This document shows, piece by piece, positions 42,951 through 54,923 of a DNA stretch of 64,000 nucleotides. This DNA is from Gnetum montanum (lineage: Eukaryota; Streptophyta; Gnetopsida; Gnetales; Gnetaceae): positions 600,239 through 664,238 of the forward strand of contig MNCI01025086.1 of the NCBI GenBank assembly GCA_015680685.1, written 5' to 3'. Both the position numbers and the translations under genes were made by a program. The notes beneath the pieces were generated by a model, which did no database searches, had not been told where the DNA came from, and saw only the letters and a list, made by a program, of their open reading frames with translations. The first letter of the stretch is position 1. Each line of letters opens with the position of its first letter.

Positions 42951-45710
42951 GAACAACAAGAGGTGACCCATGCAATGGGACCTCTTCATGAGGAACCTAA
43001 AGTGGAATCTGTTTGAGAGATTCCAGAGAAATAAGTGCCTACCAAACAATCCCAATGAGAAGAAGCACCTAGACCTATGCTAAGGCTCGAGGTCACTCTA
43101 ATTCAAGCCTTCCTAGACATCATCAAGTCCGAAGAAATCCAAAGATTAGTTCTTCAAGAGATAAACTTTGGGCCATTTTTGGAAAAAGCTCCAGAGGATG
43201 TCAGAACATAATTGCAAACCTCTCCCATGTAGCTAGTCATCATGTCCAATGGGGAATGGTACATGGAAGAGACCTATCTCTTCTGGAGTATCCAAAGGCC
43301 AAGGTCCATTATAAAAATCAAGAACATTCAAGTATCCTACTTGGCAGAGGCTATTGCACAGGCACTTGGGTTACCAAACATTGGAACATAGTTGGCTAAA
43401 ATGTCAACAAAAGGTGATCTTGAGGAAAAAAGGAAATGGACCCAACAATGCTATAGGTGGACCACAAAGAGTATAGTTCACTCACACCGATGGAGCAAAT
43501 TTATTTCAAGATTGTGGCCTATCACCTCAATCCAATAGTGAAGCCAAGCAAGGTGACTGCTTTCTCCACCTGAGCATGCACTGCTCTAGGTTGGAAATTT
43601 TTCATTAACCTTCCATATTTGATTTATTTGGAGATCAAAACATGCTTCAAGGAGAACAAACATGGAAGGAAAATCCTACCCTTTTCATGCCTTATCAAGA
43701 GACTTTGCAAGAGGATAGATATTTTTCACTATTCAAATGACACTCTCAAGCATGCTCCCTTAGCCTCATAGGTGGAAATCATGAAGGATAAGATGCCAAT
43801 GACCACTTAAGAAGAAGAGTTTCCACCACCACCATCCACTTAGGAGACAACACCAAAGGCCCATGCAATCCTTGAGTGTCTATGTCAAATCTAAGAATAG
43901 CTCTTGAGTGAAGAAGAGTAACAAGCATGAACGAGTGCGATAGATCCATCTGTGTATCAGCCAACAATGAGTCACCTTAATGAGATTTCCCAAATAGTTA
44001 GTTAGATGGAGAGGGGTGGTCCCATTTTCTTTGCCCAAATAATGTAGTTGCCTTTGAGGTTAGATCTCAATACTCGAGAGGTGATGGTGTTACTAGAAAC
44101 ACATCATCTATTCCCAAAAATCTCTGGGAATGCTGCCACTTTCTTTGTAAGGTTCGAGGAAGGTGAAGAGGCAACTATCTTAGTGATGTAGTACTAAGGA
44201 TAGGAGATAGCAATAAAAGTGGTAGCTAACCATGTAGCTGAAGCACTGAATGCACCTTCGGCATCTATACCAGATGCATCTACACTCCAAGACATGCAAA
44301 CATTCACAAGCATGGTCAATGAAAAATTGAACATAGCCCAACATGAACAATTTTTGGAATGACTGGTAGGAACTAGGAAACTAACTTTGGACACCTTTGA
44401 TCTGCCAAAGAACATCACTGCAACCCAGTCAGAGTTGCTAAATGCAATGGGCAAATGCATCATTTTGGAAGGAAAACTAGAAATGACGTAAGAGAAAAAT
44501 TAATGCTTGATTGTAGAGGTTGCTAAACTTCATGCCTGACTTGCAGAACAAGCAATCCTCAACCTGGCAATGATAAGAGATGAAGCTATCAAATAGATTC
44601 AAGAAAAATTTCAAAAGGCTAAGGAGGAAACTGTAATGAAAATTTTCAAACAATCCATGGAGGAAGCTAAAATGTACTCAATTAAAAAGTACTTGAATCA
44701 AATGCACCAAGAGAAAAAATCATTGACTATGCAAAATCATCACCTATAAAATGTTGATGCTCAAAGAGATCAAATGCAAGTGTTTATCAATCAACAACAA
44801 GAGTAGCTTGCTAGTGTCAATACTAAATTAAGGAAATTGGCCATGGAGAATACTAATCTGTCAATGGAGGAGATACACACCTTGTGAAAAAAGTCTATCA
44901 TTAAGATCGCCACTTGGAAGAACGAAGCTCTCAAATTTGAGAGAGTGAAAAATCACTACAAGGACTAGCTTGTCTTACAAAAGGAAATTAATGAAAAATA
45001 AATCTAGATGATAAAGGCTAAATTGAATGAAGCCCTCCAGCAACTCTACCAAGGAAGAGAGATGTGGTAGTCCATCCTTGATGTGATTGATACCTACAAC
45101 AAAGTGGAGATCTGCTTGAAGGAGTTGTAGATCAAAGAAATGATAAAGTATATGGAGTTGGCCAATCTCCATTACACAAACTTGGCAATGCTAATAGCCA
45201 AATGTATATGGTTGGAATTGGAGAAATAAGTGGCTAGCTCATATTTGCTATACAGATCTGAGTTCAAACACCATAAGGACACCAAGAAAAAGCTTGAGAT
45301 TGCTAATGCTAAACTCAAAGTCGTCAGAGGATGATTCACAAATCAATGATCTATTATTGAGGACCTAGATAGATGAATGAATGACTACTAGGAGTTGAAG
45401 AACATAGTGGGGGCATTCGACATTAAATGCAAATAGATTGTTGTCTAGTTTTTCAATGTCAAAGAGTTGTTTCTAGCAATCCCATGTCCTTAGAATGTGC
45501 CCATTCTAACCCACATTTGGAAAGTTTCATGTATGATGCATGATCCTAGGAGTAAGGAGGAAAAAATGAAAGCATTGCTCGATGCTTTTCACCTCCCGCC
45601 TAAAGTTGCAGCAACAGTAAGACAACTGCAACTGCCTTAACCACTATTAGTGCATGACGTTGGTGAGGGTCCCTTGAAAACCCAGGAACCACCACTATTT
45701 TGGATTGTGT
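42951..45710 (+). pseudogene. Unrecognised accessory protein with long coiled coil (element F)
   Basis: A decayed coding region of about 900 codons in two frames. The N-terminal part (about 43010-43440) includes MSNGEWYMEETYLFWSIQRP and a YLAEAIAQALGLP segment. A frame change near 43440 leads to the second part (43440-45710), with YFKIVAYHLNPIVKPSKV near 43500-43550 and acidic and Pro-rich stretches to 44150. From about 44300 to 45400 comes a long Lys/Glu/Gln/Leu-rich coiled coil with heptad character (for example LAMENTNLSMEEIHTL). Nearly all stops are TAG. The gene lies within the 3' spacer, in sense, with its own promoter-like module. I do not recognise the family. The layout (ordered N-terminal part, long coiled coil) recalls extra genes carried by some Athila/Tat-type elements. 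Confidence 0.6.
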
Positions 45711-45941
45711 GATCTTCTCCAACAAGCTTCATACCATCTAGAAACGTGTTGTTCTATTTTTGAAGAGTTGTGTCATGGTTTTCAATTTTGTGTTCGAAAC
45801 ACCATCATTTTTGTAATGTGTTGATCCGTACACCCAGGCACTCCATTTTTTGTCAAAGTCAATTAGATTTTTTGTTGAAGAAAAGTCAGTTAATAAACCC
45901 ATACCTTTCCAATTTTGTTAAAGAACTTGAGGATAAGTTTT
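45711..45941 (+). other. Pre-PPT conserved block of element F
   Basis: Non-coding. TTGTTAAAGAACTTGAGGAT and preceding sequence match the blocks before the PPT in B and C. Confidence 0.5.
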
Positions 45942-45959
45942 CATTCAATCATGGGGATA
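45942..45959 (+). promoter_or_regulatory. Polypurine tract of element F
   Basis: CATTCAATCATGGGGATA directly precedes TGATAAGTTG of the 3' LTR. Confidence 0.75.
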
Positions 45960-46888
45960 TGATAAGTTGTCATTAGTTAGCTGGGTTAATGAGGCCTCAT
46001 TGATGTAGTTGACTGCATCAATGAGGCCTTGTCGACACATCTTACCCTGCATCTATGAGGCCCCCTTGATGTAGTATCTATTTATCACTTATAAATACAT
46101 ACCTTCTAGCCATAGTTATGGCAATCTAGATTTTAGTAGTAGCAAATATTTTACATTTTTTCCATTCAAAAATTAGAACCTTTTTCCTTTAGCGCCTACA
46201 CCAAGAGTCATTGAGTGTATGGATCTTTATTCGAGCATTGTTGTACTTGAGCATAATAGTGTGTGTAGCAATAAATATGAGCTTTCTAATAAACCTTGTA
46301 GCACTTTGGATAGATTAGATATTTTATTTATGCATTCAAAATTTTCAATTATTTGTTTATTATTCTCAATTATTTTGCAAATATTCTCTAGTAACTAATT
46401 TAATGAGGTTATTAAGCTAGATAAATTAAATACATAAGTATGATTACTTCAAGTGTAGCACACATTCACTTGGTAATCCCAATAGTGTTATTGCTTGGTA
46501 TGCCCAGTAGCATAGCGCTTGGTCACCTAGTAACAGATACGTGGAGTCAAGATGTGTTCAAAAAGTAGGAATAGATACTTATGTTAGGGTTAGTTAAATG
46601 ATTACTTAATTAATTAATTTAGATTAGTTAATCAAATTACTTTTATCCATATTTGAGCATTGATCTATAAAACATAAAAAATGATAAAATTGAATGCCTC
46701 GGTTACACTTAACCATACCACAAATTTCACAAGTATAAATGGGAAGACAATGATTGACATTAAGGCTAGATTCACTTCCTAAAGGGCTAGTGCACTAGAA
46801 ATGATGAAGTCCATGGAATTCGACCGAATCACACATGAATGCTTTGTGATTTGTATGGTTTGGCATAGCGGTACCTCACCACTCATCA
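45960..46888 (+). repeat. 3' LTR of element F
   Basis: TGATAAGTTGTC to CACCACTCATCA. U3 units TAATGAGGCCTCATTGATG and relatives, TATAAATA at 46090-46097, AATAAA-type signal near 46270. No PBS follows. It is more diverged from its partner than the LTR pair of B is. Confidence 0.85.
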
Positions 46889-46995
46889 GGTGATAACCTT
46901 AAATCCTAATATACACTAAAGCAAAAAGAATACACGACAATGCCAACTTTTAACAAAAAGCTATTGTCATTATGGCATAGAAGACAAATATGTTT
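46785..46995. repeat. Left arm of a perfect 211 bp inverted repeat
   Basis: The end of the F LTR plus 107 bp of flank. It is exactly complementary to 47018-47228. The two arms are separated by a single N at 46996 and 21 bases. Confidence 0.85.
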
Positions 46996-46996
46996 N

Positions 46997-47228
46997 AGCT
47001 AACATTAAAACATAGACAAACATATTTGTCTTCTATGCCATAATGACAATAGCTTTTTGTTAAAAGTTGGCATTGTCGTGTATTCTTTTTGCTTTAGTGT
47101 ATATTAGGATTTAAGGTTATCACCTGATGAGTGGTGAGGTACCGCTATGCCAAACCATACAAATCACAAAGCATTCATGTGTGATTCGGTCGAATTCCAT
47201 GGACTTCATCATTTCTAGTGCACTAGCC
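46997..47228. other. Contig bounded by single Ns, probably inverted and redundant
   Basis: Bounded by single Ns at 46996 and 47229. Reversed, it repeats 46785-46995 exactly and extends it by 21 bases. That is the behaviour of an unmerged contig placed backwards, as at 4473-4773. Confidence 0.8.
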
Positions 47229-47229
47229 N

Positions 47230-49000
47230 AAAAGAAAGTTTGACAAAAACTAAAAACATTTAAAATTTCAAACAAAATTTTTCTGAAATAGGTGAGTAAA
47301 TGAATACATAATATGTTAATTAAATACTACGTTCATATTGAATTACATGTACACATTTTGCAACTTGTGTTCTTAAATTAGAGAATTTCATATGTTGTCT
47401 CATAGGTAAAAGACCTCTAAAGTAATACACAAAATTTTTAATGCATGATAGTGCTAATAGGTTTAATTAATTGTTACTTATTAAATACTAAAGAGACTAA
47501 ATCTTGCTTTTTTACATACTACTTTCCTTTACACACTTACAGCTACAAGAAATCCAATGGATTTCACATTTCCTATATAAAACTTAACATTCAATATTTC
47601 TATTCCTTGACTATATCCTGGGGCTACATATGGAATAAACAAATAATAGGATTTGGGACTCTACCTTCACAACATCCCAAAATTGTAATTTGTATTTCCT
47701 ATAAATAGAACATAAGAGGACTCTTCATTGTTATGTGTGTAAAATGTTTGTATTTTCTAAAATAATTAAAACTTACACATCTCCTAGTATCTTATGTTTT
47801 TATTTAAAAATAAGCAAATTCACCATCCTAACCTTTTCTCAACCAAATAAGGTCAGCTACATTTGAAAAAAAAGCATAAATTATGCAAACAAAAATATCA
47901 AGTTTCACAACAATACAAGCACTCTTGTCTTGTTCCCACAACCCCTATACCCTAGCTATTGGTCGTAAGATGAAACATGCATGTTAAGATTTTAGTGTAA
48001 TAAATATCTTTTTAAGAAACAAAGTTATTACACATAAGCAAGAGATTCAATAGCAATGAATGAAGATTTTTTTTTTCGATTTCATATACACAACCTAAAC
48101 TAATTCAATATTATCAAGAATATATGTAATCCACTTCTTCTTGTCATTTAAACGTGAAAAATGAACCATGAAATCACCTAGGGAGAAAGCACCTACAATA
48201 CAATTAGAAAAAAATGATTAGATAAAAATAGTTAGCAAAGTATTGTATATTTTTAATTCCAATTGCATTTTAAAGATTTCTTATCTAGAAATTAAATTAA
48301 TACTTGAGCATATTGTAGTGATAATTCTAGGACAATTCTACTAGCCAGCAGATTGCACATAGCCTCAACTTTACAATTACAATAATTTATTTGAATAAGT
48401 ATGCATATGTAAGATAACTATTCATATAGGAACAATTATGCATCTAGTGCATATAATTTGCAAAGTAGTTCTAAGAAAATGAGCGTGTGCTAATTTGTAT
48501 TAAAAAATTAGATCTAACCGCATGCTCTTCATTAGCTACTAGCACCCATCATATTTAAAAAAAGTTCATCAAGGATCAAATCTTATTTATGGCTTACAGT
48601 GTAAAATCAGATACATGAACAATTCTATTGTAAGTGATAAACATACAAAGTTAAAATCCAAGATTAAAAAATAGTATAAAATAGATAATTCAACAATTTT
48701 ACAAATAGATGGAGGTACTAATAATGATATAATAAATAAATTTGGAATATATTTGCAATGGAGGAAAGAAACTAGGATGCTATATGATAAAACAATCCAA
48801 ATTAGATCAAAAGGAAAAATGTAGACAATGGTAAGTAGAGTTAAAATTTGTATTGTGCAGAATGCTTGGTGAAAAAGAAACAATAAGGAAGAGAATGTTG
48901 AAATTTATGTTAAGCATTGCAAGTTGGAAAAGAATTAGCAATTCTCAAACCAAAGCAAGGCTAGGATTAGCACATATATATGATAAAATGAAAAAGAGTT
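47230..49000. other. AT-rich sequence without recognisable feature
   Basis: No long frame, LTR boundary or family motif was recognised. Short open stretches at 47445-47708 and 48587-48883 have low-complexity, hydrophobic translations expected by chance in AT-rich DNA. Part of it may be the beginning of the G LTR, whose left end I cannot place. Confidence 0.4.
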
Positions 49001-49975
49001 GCTTTACGTGATTTGGTCATATCTACTATAGATGGACAAATGCACTAATCATAAACAAGTTTTTTTGGCTAATTTGGTAGGATAGTACCAGTGAAGGAGA
49101 TCAAAAATTTTGGATGAACTCACTTTTAGGAATTTTAATGAAATCAAGACATTGGCAACTTCATCCTAAAGTCTTACGTGGACAAAACGTATTCATAGTA
49201 CACTTAGCAGATCATGGGAAATTCATCATATTCATAGTAGTCCCAACTATCCCACTACCTTGTTGCAATTGATCCACATTTCATGATAACCCTAAGCCTA
49301 TAAATACCCAAGCCATTAATGTTTTAGGGGTTGGAAAATTTGAAGGTTGGCATTCTTGGCCTTTGGCATTTTTAAAGTGCATATGGCATCTTTGGTAAGG
49401 GAAGCCATTTGCACACCACCATAGCCCACTACAGGACATCTTAGACCACTACAATCCACTACACACTATGGTGGCCAACCTCATAGGCATAGATACTATG
49501 GCAAAATGTTAGTCTTCATCACCAAAGACCCTCAAGACTATGAATATGCTATCCACTGCACCTACTGTACACCATGTACCTTCTCACCCCTTCTAAAGTT
49601 AACTATGCTCAACCCCATTTGGGATGGTGATGCTTTCTCTCTCACTTTCTCCCTATGCATATTTAGCATTTTTACTTGCATTTTGGAATTTTACTTGTAT
49701 TTTTAGTTGTTTTCAAGCATTGCCACATGTTGACACCTTCATTTTACACTAAAAACCTTTACTATGCTCACCTCCATTGACACTGCTGATACTATGAACA
49801 CCACTCGACACTTAGCATCGTTTAGCATTGCATCTAGTAAGTCCTCATTCAATCAACAAGACTATTCTAGGCATCTTGTCTTTGCCTCTAGTAAGCCCTC
49901 ACATGGACACAAGGTTAAAATTATGCACCCGTGGCTCCCTTAGTGTTCTAGCCACCAACGTTTTTGGTTATCACA
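49001..49975 (+). repeat. Probable 5' LTR of element G (left end unplaced)
   Basis: TATAAATA at 49299-49306 follows a possible U3. The segment ends TTATCACA, six bases before a PBS-like sequence. No second copy was found in the window, so the LTR call rests on the TATA box, the PBS and the gag that follows. The true left end may lie before 49001. Confidence 0.5.
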
Positions 49976-49981
49976 ATTTTC

Positions 49982-49998
49982 TAGTGCTAGAAGGAGGG
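49982..49998 (+). promoter_or_regulatory. Primer-binding-site-like sequence of element G
   Basis: TAGTGCTAGAAGGAGGG matches 62233-62249 (element H, TGGTGCTAGAAGGAGGG) at 16 of 17 bases, in the same place relative to the LTR end and gag. It differs from the tRNA-Asp type of the other elements. The tRNA was not identified. Confidence 0.55.
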
Positions 49999-50640
49999 TC
50001 AAGCCATTTTTCTCTCTTACACTTCATTAGGCATTATCTTGCGTGCTCTCTACATCACCGTTGCTAGCTCTAGGCTAGCATATATCCAACATCCTTGTGG
50101 ACCTACCACATGTAGTAGTAGTTAGATCTCAGGCTAGCACATGCATTGTCTATCAATTGGTTAGTGTAGACTAGACCCCATCATCAGTTCCCCTAGAACC
50201 CTATGTAATAACCCTAAAAGAACCATTCTTATACTTAATTAAATTTTGGGCTCTTAGTAGAGAGCATAGTTGGCTCTCAGCATAGAGAGTGTAGTCTCCA
50301 AACTTAGCCATTTTGCTACAATCTTTAGACTTAGCCATTTTTCCAAAGTTGGTCATCTTTCTGTAGTTTTTAGACTTAGCCATTTTCCTACAATTTCCAA
50401 ACTTAGCCATTTCTTTCACAACTTTTGATCAACATGATGAATTCTAAAAAACCTTTGGCATAAGTTTTGAGGACACTTGCTATCTTGTGTACTCAATAGG
50501 AAAATAGGATTGACCACCATGCCAGTCCTACCATGGCAAAACCAAGGCAATGCCTAAGGCTATGTAACCAAGAACCTGAGTATACTACATTGAACAATGA
50601 ATAGTACAACTTCATATGTGAAAATCTCTAAGTGGGCCTA
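49999..50640 (+). repeat. Leader of element G with tandem repeats
   Basis: Non-coding. At about 50290-50412 a ~32 bp unit built on ACTTAGCCATTTTCCTACAA recurs about four times with substitutions. Flanking it is AGAGAGCATAGTTGGCTCTC, which has inverted character. Confidence 0.55.
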
Positions 50641-52797
50641 TTCATAGATCATTTCAATATGGAAGCAAAGAGAGGTTATGAGCTCATCCACTGAAATGGA
50701 TGGGAGTACGTCCCTTCCTCCATTGACTTCATCCTGCTTACCAAACCCTACTGCTGGATCCTAGCCCAACTCATCCAAAAAAATGAGCATGAAGTGGGAA
50801 CAAACTACGAGGAGCCCCTACATGGGAAGGAGGTCAATTTTGAGGCTTGTTTCAAACATGAGAACTTATTTCACACCTCCTTCTCATGGAAAAACCTTGG
50901 TCTAATCCTCCTACAGTCCCATCCACCTATCTTCATCAAGATAGTTATAGGCCCAGCATCACCTTCCAGGTTAATGCTTATGGTGATGACCCACCAAACA
51001 TAGTACACATGGAAAAATGCAGTACCTCCAATCAACTTGCCCTTTGTGGTATCATCACAACCTACCCAATCTTCCTTTCCAGTAATAATTATGCTCACAT
51101 GATCCTATGTTCACACCATGCATCCTTCCCAGCCTTAAATGACTCAGGCATCTTACATCCTGCTTATTTCATATGCAACTTCGATACTGGCCCAACCCAT
51201 GCAAGCATGGTTTTCCCCAATCACTCTACCTACAACCCAACCAACATAGCAAGCATCTTGCATGGCCCCACAACTAGTAGCTAGGTCATGGACCACACAA
51301 CCAACACAGTAGGTAGCATAATTAGTGTAGCCCATTGCTACATCCCAAGGCTTGGATTAGGCATTCTAGCTTATCTAAACCTTAACAGAAGAGGTGAAGT
51401 AGCTCAAGGCAACCTCCTCCAAAATAGTTCACATGGTGGACTTTTACCAAGGTGATCCCATAAGTCTTACTATTCCACCACTGACTCTTCCAACGGGGAT
51501 CCCGCTACCCCACTTCACCAAATACAATAATGAAAGGGGCCCTAAGGCCCAGCTGGTGACCTTCTGGTCTAAATGCTTACTACTACAAGCATGACCACAT
51601 GCCATCATATGTGTCTTTGCCATGTCACTCATTGGCAAGGCACTCAATTGGCACTGAGCATTACCCAGGCCCTCTATCTACTCTTTAGAGGATTTGCTAA
51701 GTCAATTCATCATGCACTTCAAGTGCAACTTGAAGCTAGAAACCATCCTTGACTAGCTCATGCAAATCAAGCAAGGCCATCTAGAGCCCATGTAGAAATT
51801 TATCCAATGCTAGAGCACATCATTGAAATAAATTCGTGAGCCTATATCAGAGACACACCTTTTGTCCATCTTCAAGGATGTAGTTAAAGACTTTATCAAG
51901 TCAAAACTATACTACTTGGCCCTACAGTCCCTAAGCCAGGCCTTTGCCCAAACTAAAAGCATACAGGACATAGTGAAAGCTAGCAACGACCTAGCCTACG
52001 TTGCCTATAAGAACTTACATGCCAAAAAGGACAAAGATAAAGGAAAATAAACTACAACCATGGCAACTATGGCCAATGAGGCCAAAACAACTAATCTAAA
52101 GGCAACAACTAGGTCATCCAAGGCCTGAAAAAACAACAAGACTACCAACTCTAGCATAATAACCAACCAACCTACATCATCAATGGCAACAACATAAGCA
52201 ACTCCAAGGCCCAACTTTGAGTGCAAGGATCACTCAAAGTATACCCCATTTCCCCTTAAACCTTTGGAACTATTGGACCAACTACTAAAGGCTGGACATA
52301 TTTAGTACAAGTAGATGTCCAAGAACATTCACAAAAGGCATGATAGATATTGTGAGCCCCTAAGGAACCCTACCTCAGTAGCCCTGAATGAGCCCCCAGT
52401 GCCAAAGAACTTTAGGCTACATAGGTTTTGACACTATCACTAGTTGCCTAGACATAACACTAACTTTTGCATGGCCCTGTAGGATGACCTACAATGAATG
52501 ATTGATAGAGGAAAGTTGGTGCTCGATGCTACCAATCTAGTGAGCCCTCAAAACCAATCCATGAGGGTGTATAAGGATCCTTCAAATGCAAATGATGTAG
52601 GGTACGTCATCAATGCCATAAGCATTGATGACAACCTAGAATCAGTGCAACAACCATTTGTGATTCATGTACCCTCTAGGAGCGTAGGGGCCCCCTTGGT
52701 CTCCACAAGTTCAAGGTTCTCTTTCATCGTTAAAGTGTTACCCATGTACCCACAACACCCTTCATTTTTAGGGCTCCACAACATGTCACAGTAGTAA
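50641..52797 (+). pseudogene. Gag polyprotein of element G (Tat-like)
   Basis: One frame of about 715 codons with many TAG stops. The N-terminal block contains NYEEPLHGKEVNFEACFKHE (50800-50860). A Gln/Pro/Thr-rich section follows (50990-51420). The retrotransposon gag core at 51490-52050 has IPLPHFTKYNNERGPKAQLV, IGKALNWH, SIYSLEDLLSQFIMHFKC and LLSIFKDVVKDFI. A Lys/Thr-rich basic region follows. Near 52420-52510 a degenerate knuckle of the form H-x-x-x-x-H-N-T-N-F-C is followed by MIDRGKLVLD. The core type and spacing are those of Tat-like gypsy elements, different from A-F. Dead through stops, but with few indels. Confidence 0.75.
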
Positions 52798-53439
52798 TAG
52801 TTTAGCCATCCTTTTTCGTCAAGATTCCCCAACATGCTGACCTTGAACCTACCTAAAGTTTGGTATTGGGTAATGCATCAATCCCTTCTTAGACAATAAT
52901 CAATCATATTGGCAACATCAAAAAACCATCTAGGTGGCAACCTGATAGGCCTAGTGAGCACCTAGTTGATAAGATGATTCGACAACATTAGGAGTAAAAG
53001 GTGCTAGCTCAACCAAAGCTAGTACCCATATCTGCAATCCCTATGACTGAAGTAACCAAAAAGGCCATCACTAGCAAGCCACAACTAGGCACTAAGGCCT
53101 CCAAATAGGCTAGGCAATCAAATCCCAAGTCTTCCTCACAAGAGATCCATCTCCTAGGCTACATGGATGAGGTCAAGGCCAACAAAATGATAGACAATGG
53201 TAAGGACTTCCTAAATGCACTAGCCTAGGTCAAGGAGGTGCTAAAGTAGAAGAACACAACATTGTGCCTGTGTGACCTAATTATGACCTCCTCTACTCAC
53301 TGTGAAGATCTAGTTTGGATGTTGACCTCCATTCCTATCCTGAAGGACATCTCAGTAGATGATCACTCCAACCATGCTATGATGTTGCCTCTTGCACTAC
53401 AATAATCAAGCTCAACACCCCTCGTGTTCTATGATGAGG
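52798..53439 (+). pseudogene. Gag-protease linker of element G
   Basis: Broken coding sequence with no motif of its own. It includes Lys/Pro-rich segments (LVPISAIPMTEVTKKAITS-like reading near 53010-53070) and many stops. It joins gag to protease. Confidence 0.45.
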
Positions 53440-54190
53440 TAATTAAGGTTGACCCTAAGAAGGGTCAGGTCATCACAGCATCCATGTTCATCACCATATG
53501 TGTTGGGTAATGCAAGATCAAAAGGATGCATGTTGATGATGGGGTAACAACAAATCTCATCCCATACACTATCATTAACAAGCTAGGCCTCATAGAGCAG
53601 ATCAAACCAACAAAAACCACATGCTTAAGGTCCTTTACTGTGTCATGTGTCATTGTCAAGGGAACCATCATAATAGCTTTTGTGGCAAGGGAAGAATTTC
53701 CCACTACTACTAAATTCATCATCATAGTGAAGATGCCAGGCTTTAACTTAATATTGGACAGGTCTTGGTTGGCCTAATTATGAGCCATTTCCTCTACCAT
53801 TCACCAAGAAATCCACCTTCCATATGAAGGTGGTGAGGTCATTATCAACAGTCACAGTGCAGCCCCTTTGGCCAATAACAACATAGACATGGAGCAAGGG
53901 TTAGAGTTAGAGTTCCCTAATGATGTGTCTGTAGTAAAGGAAGAGAATGAAAAGTGTGAGGCTAACCCACCCAAGAAAACAAAGGAATCTAATGACCTCC
54001 TAGAGGATGCTTTATGGGCTGAATTTCCCTTTAACATAGTAGACAAAGATCAAGAGAAATACTACATAGTACCATCTAGGCCCTACATGCCTCCTAATCC
54101 ATACCAGTTAAGATGCAATTGCATGACTAAGGTTCTCCTTAGTCCAGCACATGCTATATGCCTACCTACCCTTTGCTTTTACATTTAGCC
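53440..54190 (+). pseudogene. Retropepsin-like protease of element G (Tat-like)
   Basis: The active-site block at 53525-53580 reads MHVDDGVTTNLIPYTIINKL where Tat elements have V-D-D/G-G-S-A-V-N-I-M-P. Downstream are the flap-like region and FNLILDRSWLA (53740-53776), equivalent to YNLLLGRPWLH. SSTIHQEIHLPYEGGEV (53790-53840) then matches the post-protease S-T-x-H-Q-x-L-K-F-P segment of that clade. The open stretch 53868-54188 continues with an acidic tail (MEQGLELEFPND). No RT follows. Confidence 0.75.
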
Positions 54191-54429
54191 ATGGATTTTG
54201 CCTTGTTCTCACATTACATTTTTCTATGCATTTACATTTAGCTTTTTTACTTAGATTATGCATTGTCCACTTTGTTTACACATTTATTTGCTTTGTTTAT
54301 GCATTTTTCTTATCTAATACATTCACTCATTTAGTTTACCCTTTAGTAGTTCTTAGCTTAACACATAAAACATCAAAATATACAAACAAAATAAAAACTA
54401 AAATTACAAAAAAAGAGATCACAATAGGT
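54191..54429. other. T-rich sequence after the protease of element G
   Basis: Low-complexity, T-rich with TTTACATTTAGC repeats. The open stretch here is hydrophobic by composition only. Confidence 0.4.
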
Positions 54430-54690
54430 GTCCCACCATGACCTTAAACTAGCAATGTCACAACTTGCCATGGCCTTAAATTAGCAATGTGTGGCCCACC
54501 ATGGCCCTAAACTGGCAATGCATGGCCTAGAATGGCCTTAAAATATGACCTATAATTCCATGCCTATGGCCTACCATGACCTTAAACTAGCAACACATGG
54601 CCAGAAATGGCCTTAAATTATCATTGGCCCTCCTACTAAGACCTTAAACTAGCATGAGGCTCACGATGGCCTAGTCGTACTACCATCACA
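54430..54690. repeat. Degenerate minisatellite
   Basis: A unit built on CACCATGGCCTTAAACTAGC and GGCCTTAAATTAGCAATG recurs about seven times in 260 bp with substitutions and small indels. Confidence 0.65.
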
Positions 54691-54923
54691 TAATTCTAAC
54701 TTAGTGCATTCACTCATAACATAGTAAGCATAGCAAGCACATAGCAAATAAAAAGTGCATAGTAAACAAAAATAAAGTTTATGTGTTATACACTACATGT
54801 AGCAAATGCATTCATTACATCTCACATGAATAATAGTACATAGCATGAGTAGCAACATCATGTAGCAAAGGAATAGAAAAAAATAGCAAAAATTCCCAAC
54901 AATAGGGCTACATCAGGTTGTGC
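54691..54923. other. A-rich sequence between minisatellite and antisense gene
   Basis: Short repeats of ATAGCAAA and CATAGTAA. It is the 3' flank of the minus-strand gene. No other feature recognised. Confidence 0.4.

Larger units (their letters stand above)
37832..46888 (+). mobile_element. Element F: pol-less Athila-like element with an accessory reading frame
   Basis: LTRs of 930 and 929 bp (37832-38761 and 45960-46888) enclose a decayed tRNA-Asp PBS, gag, a direct jump from the gag linker to the 3' spacer (about 41206), a U3-like promoter module, a long decayed coding region of unknown function, and a PPT. No protease, RT, RNase H or integrase motif was found. Element E is inserted at its left edge. 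A matching target duplication was not found (left ATGGG at 27662-27666, right GGTGA at 46889-46893). Confidence 0.8.

Noticed and set aside
46785-47228. A large palindrome that could be a foldback transposon or MITE
   Set aside because: The arms are exactly identical, include a known LTR end, and are bounded by single Ns. An assembly artefact explains this better.
50886-51284. A 132-codon open frame in element G
   Set aside because: It is out of frame with the gag core on both sides. The frame-1 reading, with TAG at CAG positions, joins to the recognised gag, so this frame is a shadow.
51153-51647. Minus-strand open frames over gag of element G
   Set aside because: They mirror the plus-strand gag, whose core motifs are clear.
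54151-54441. Hydrophobic open frame after the protease of element G
   Set aside because: Phe/Leu/Val-rich translation of low-complexity T-rich DNA. It is not a credible envelope-like protein.
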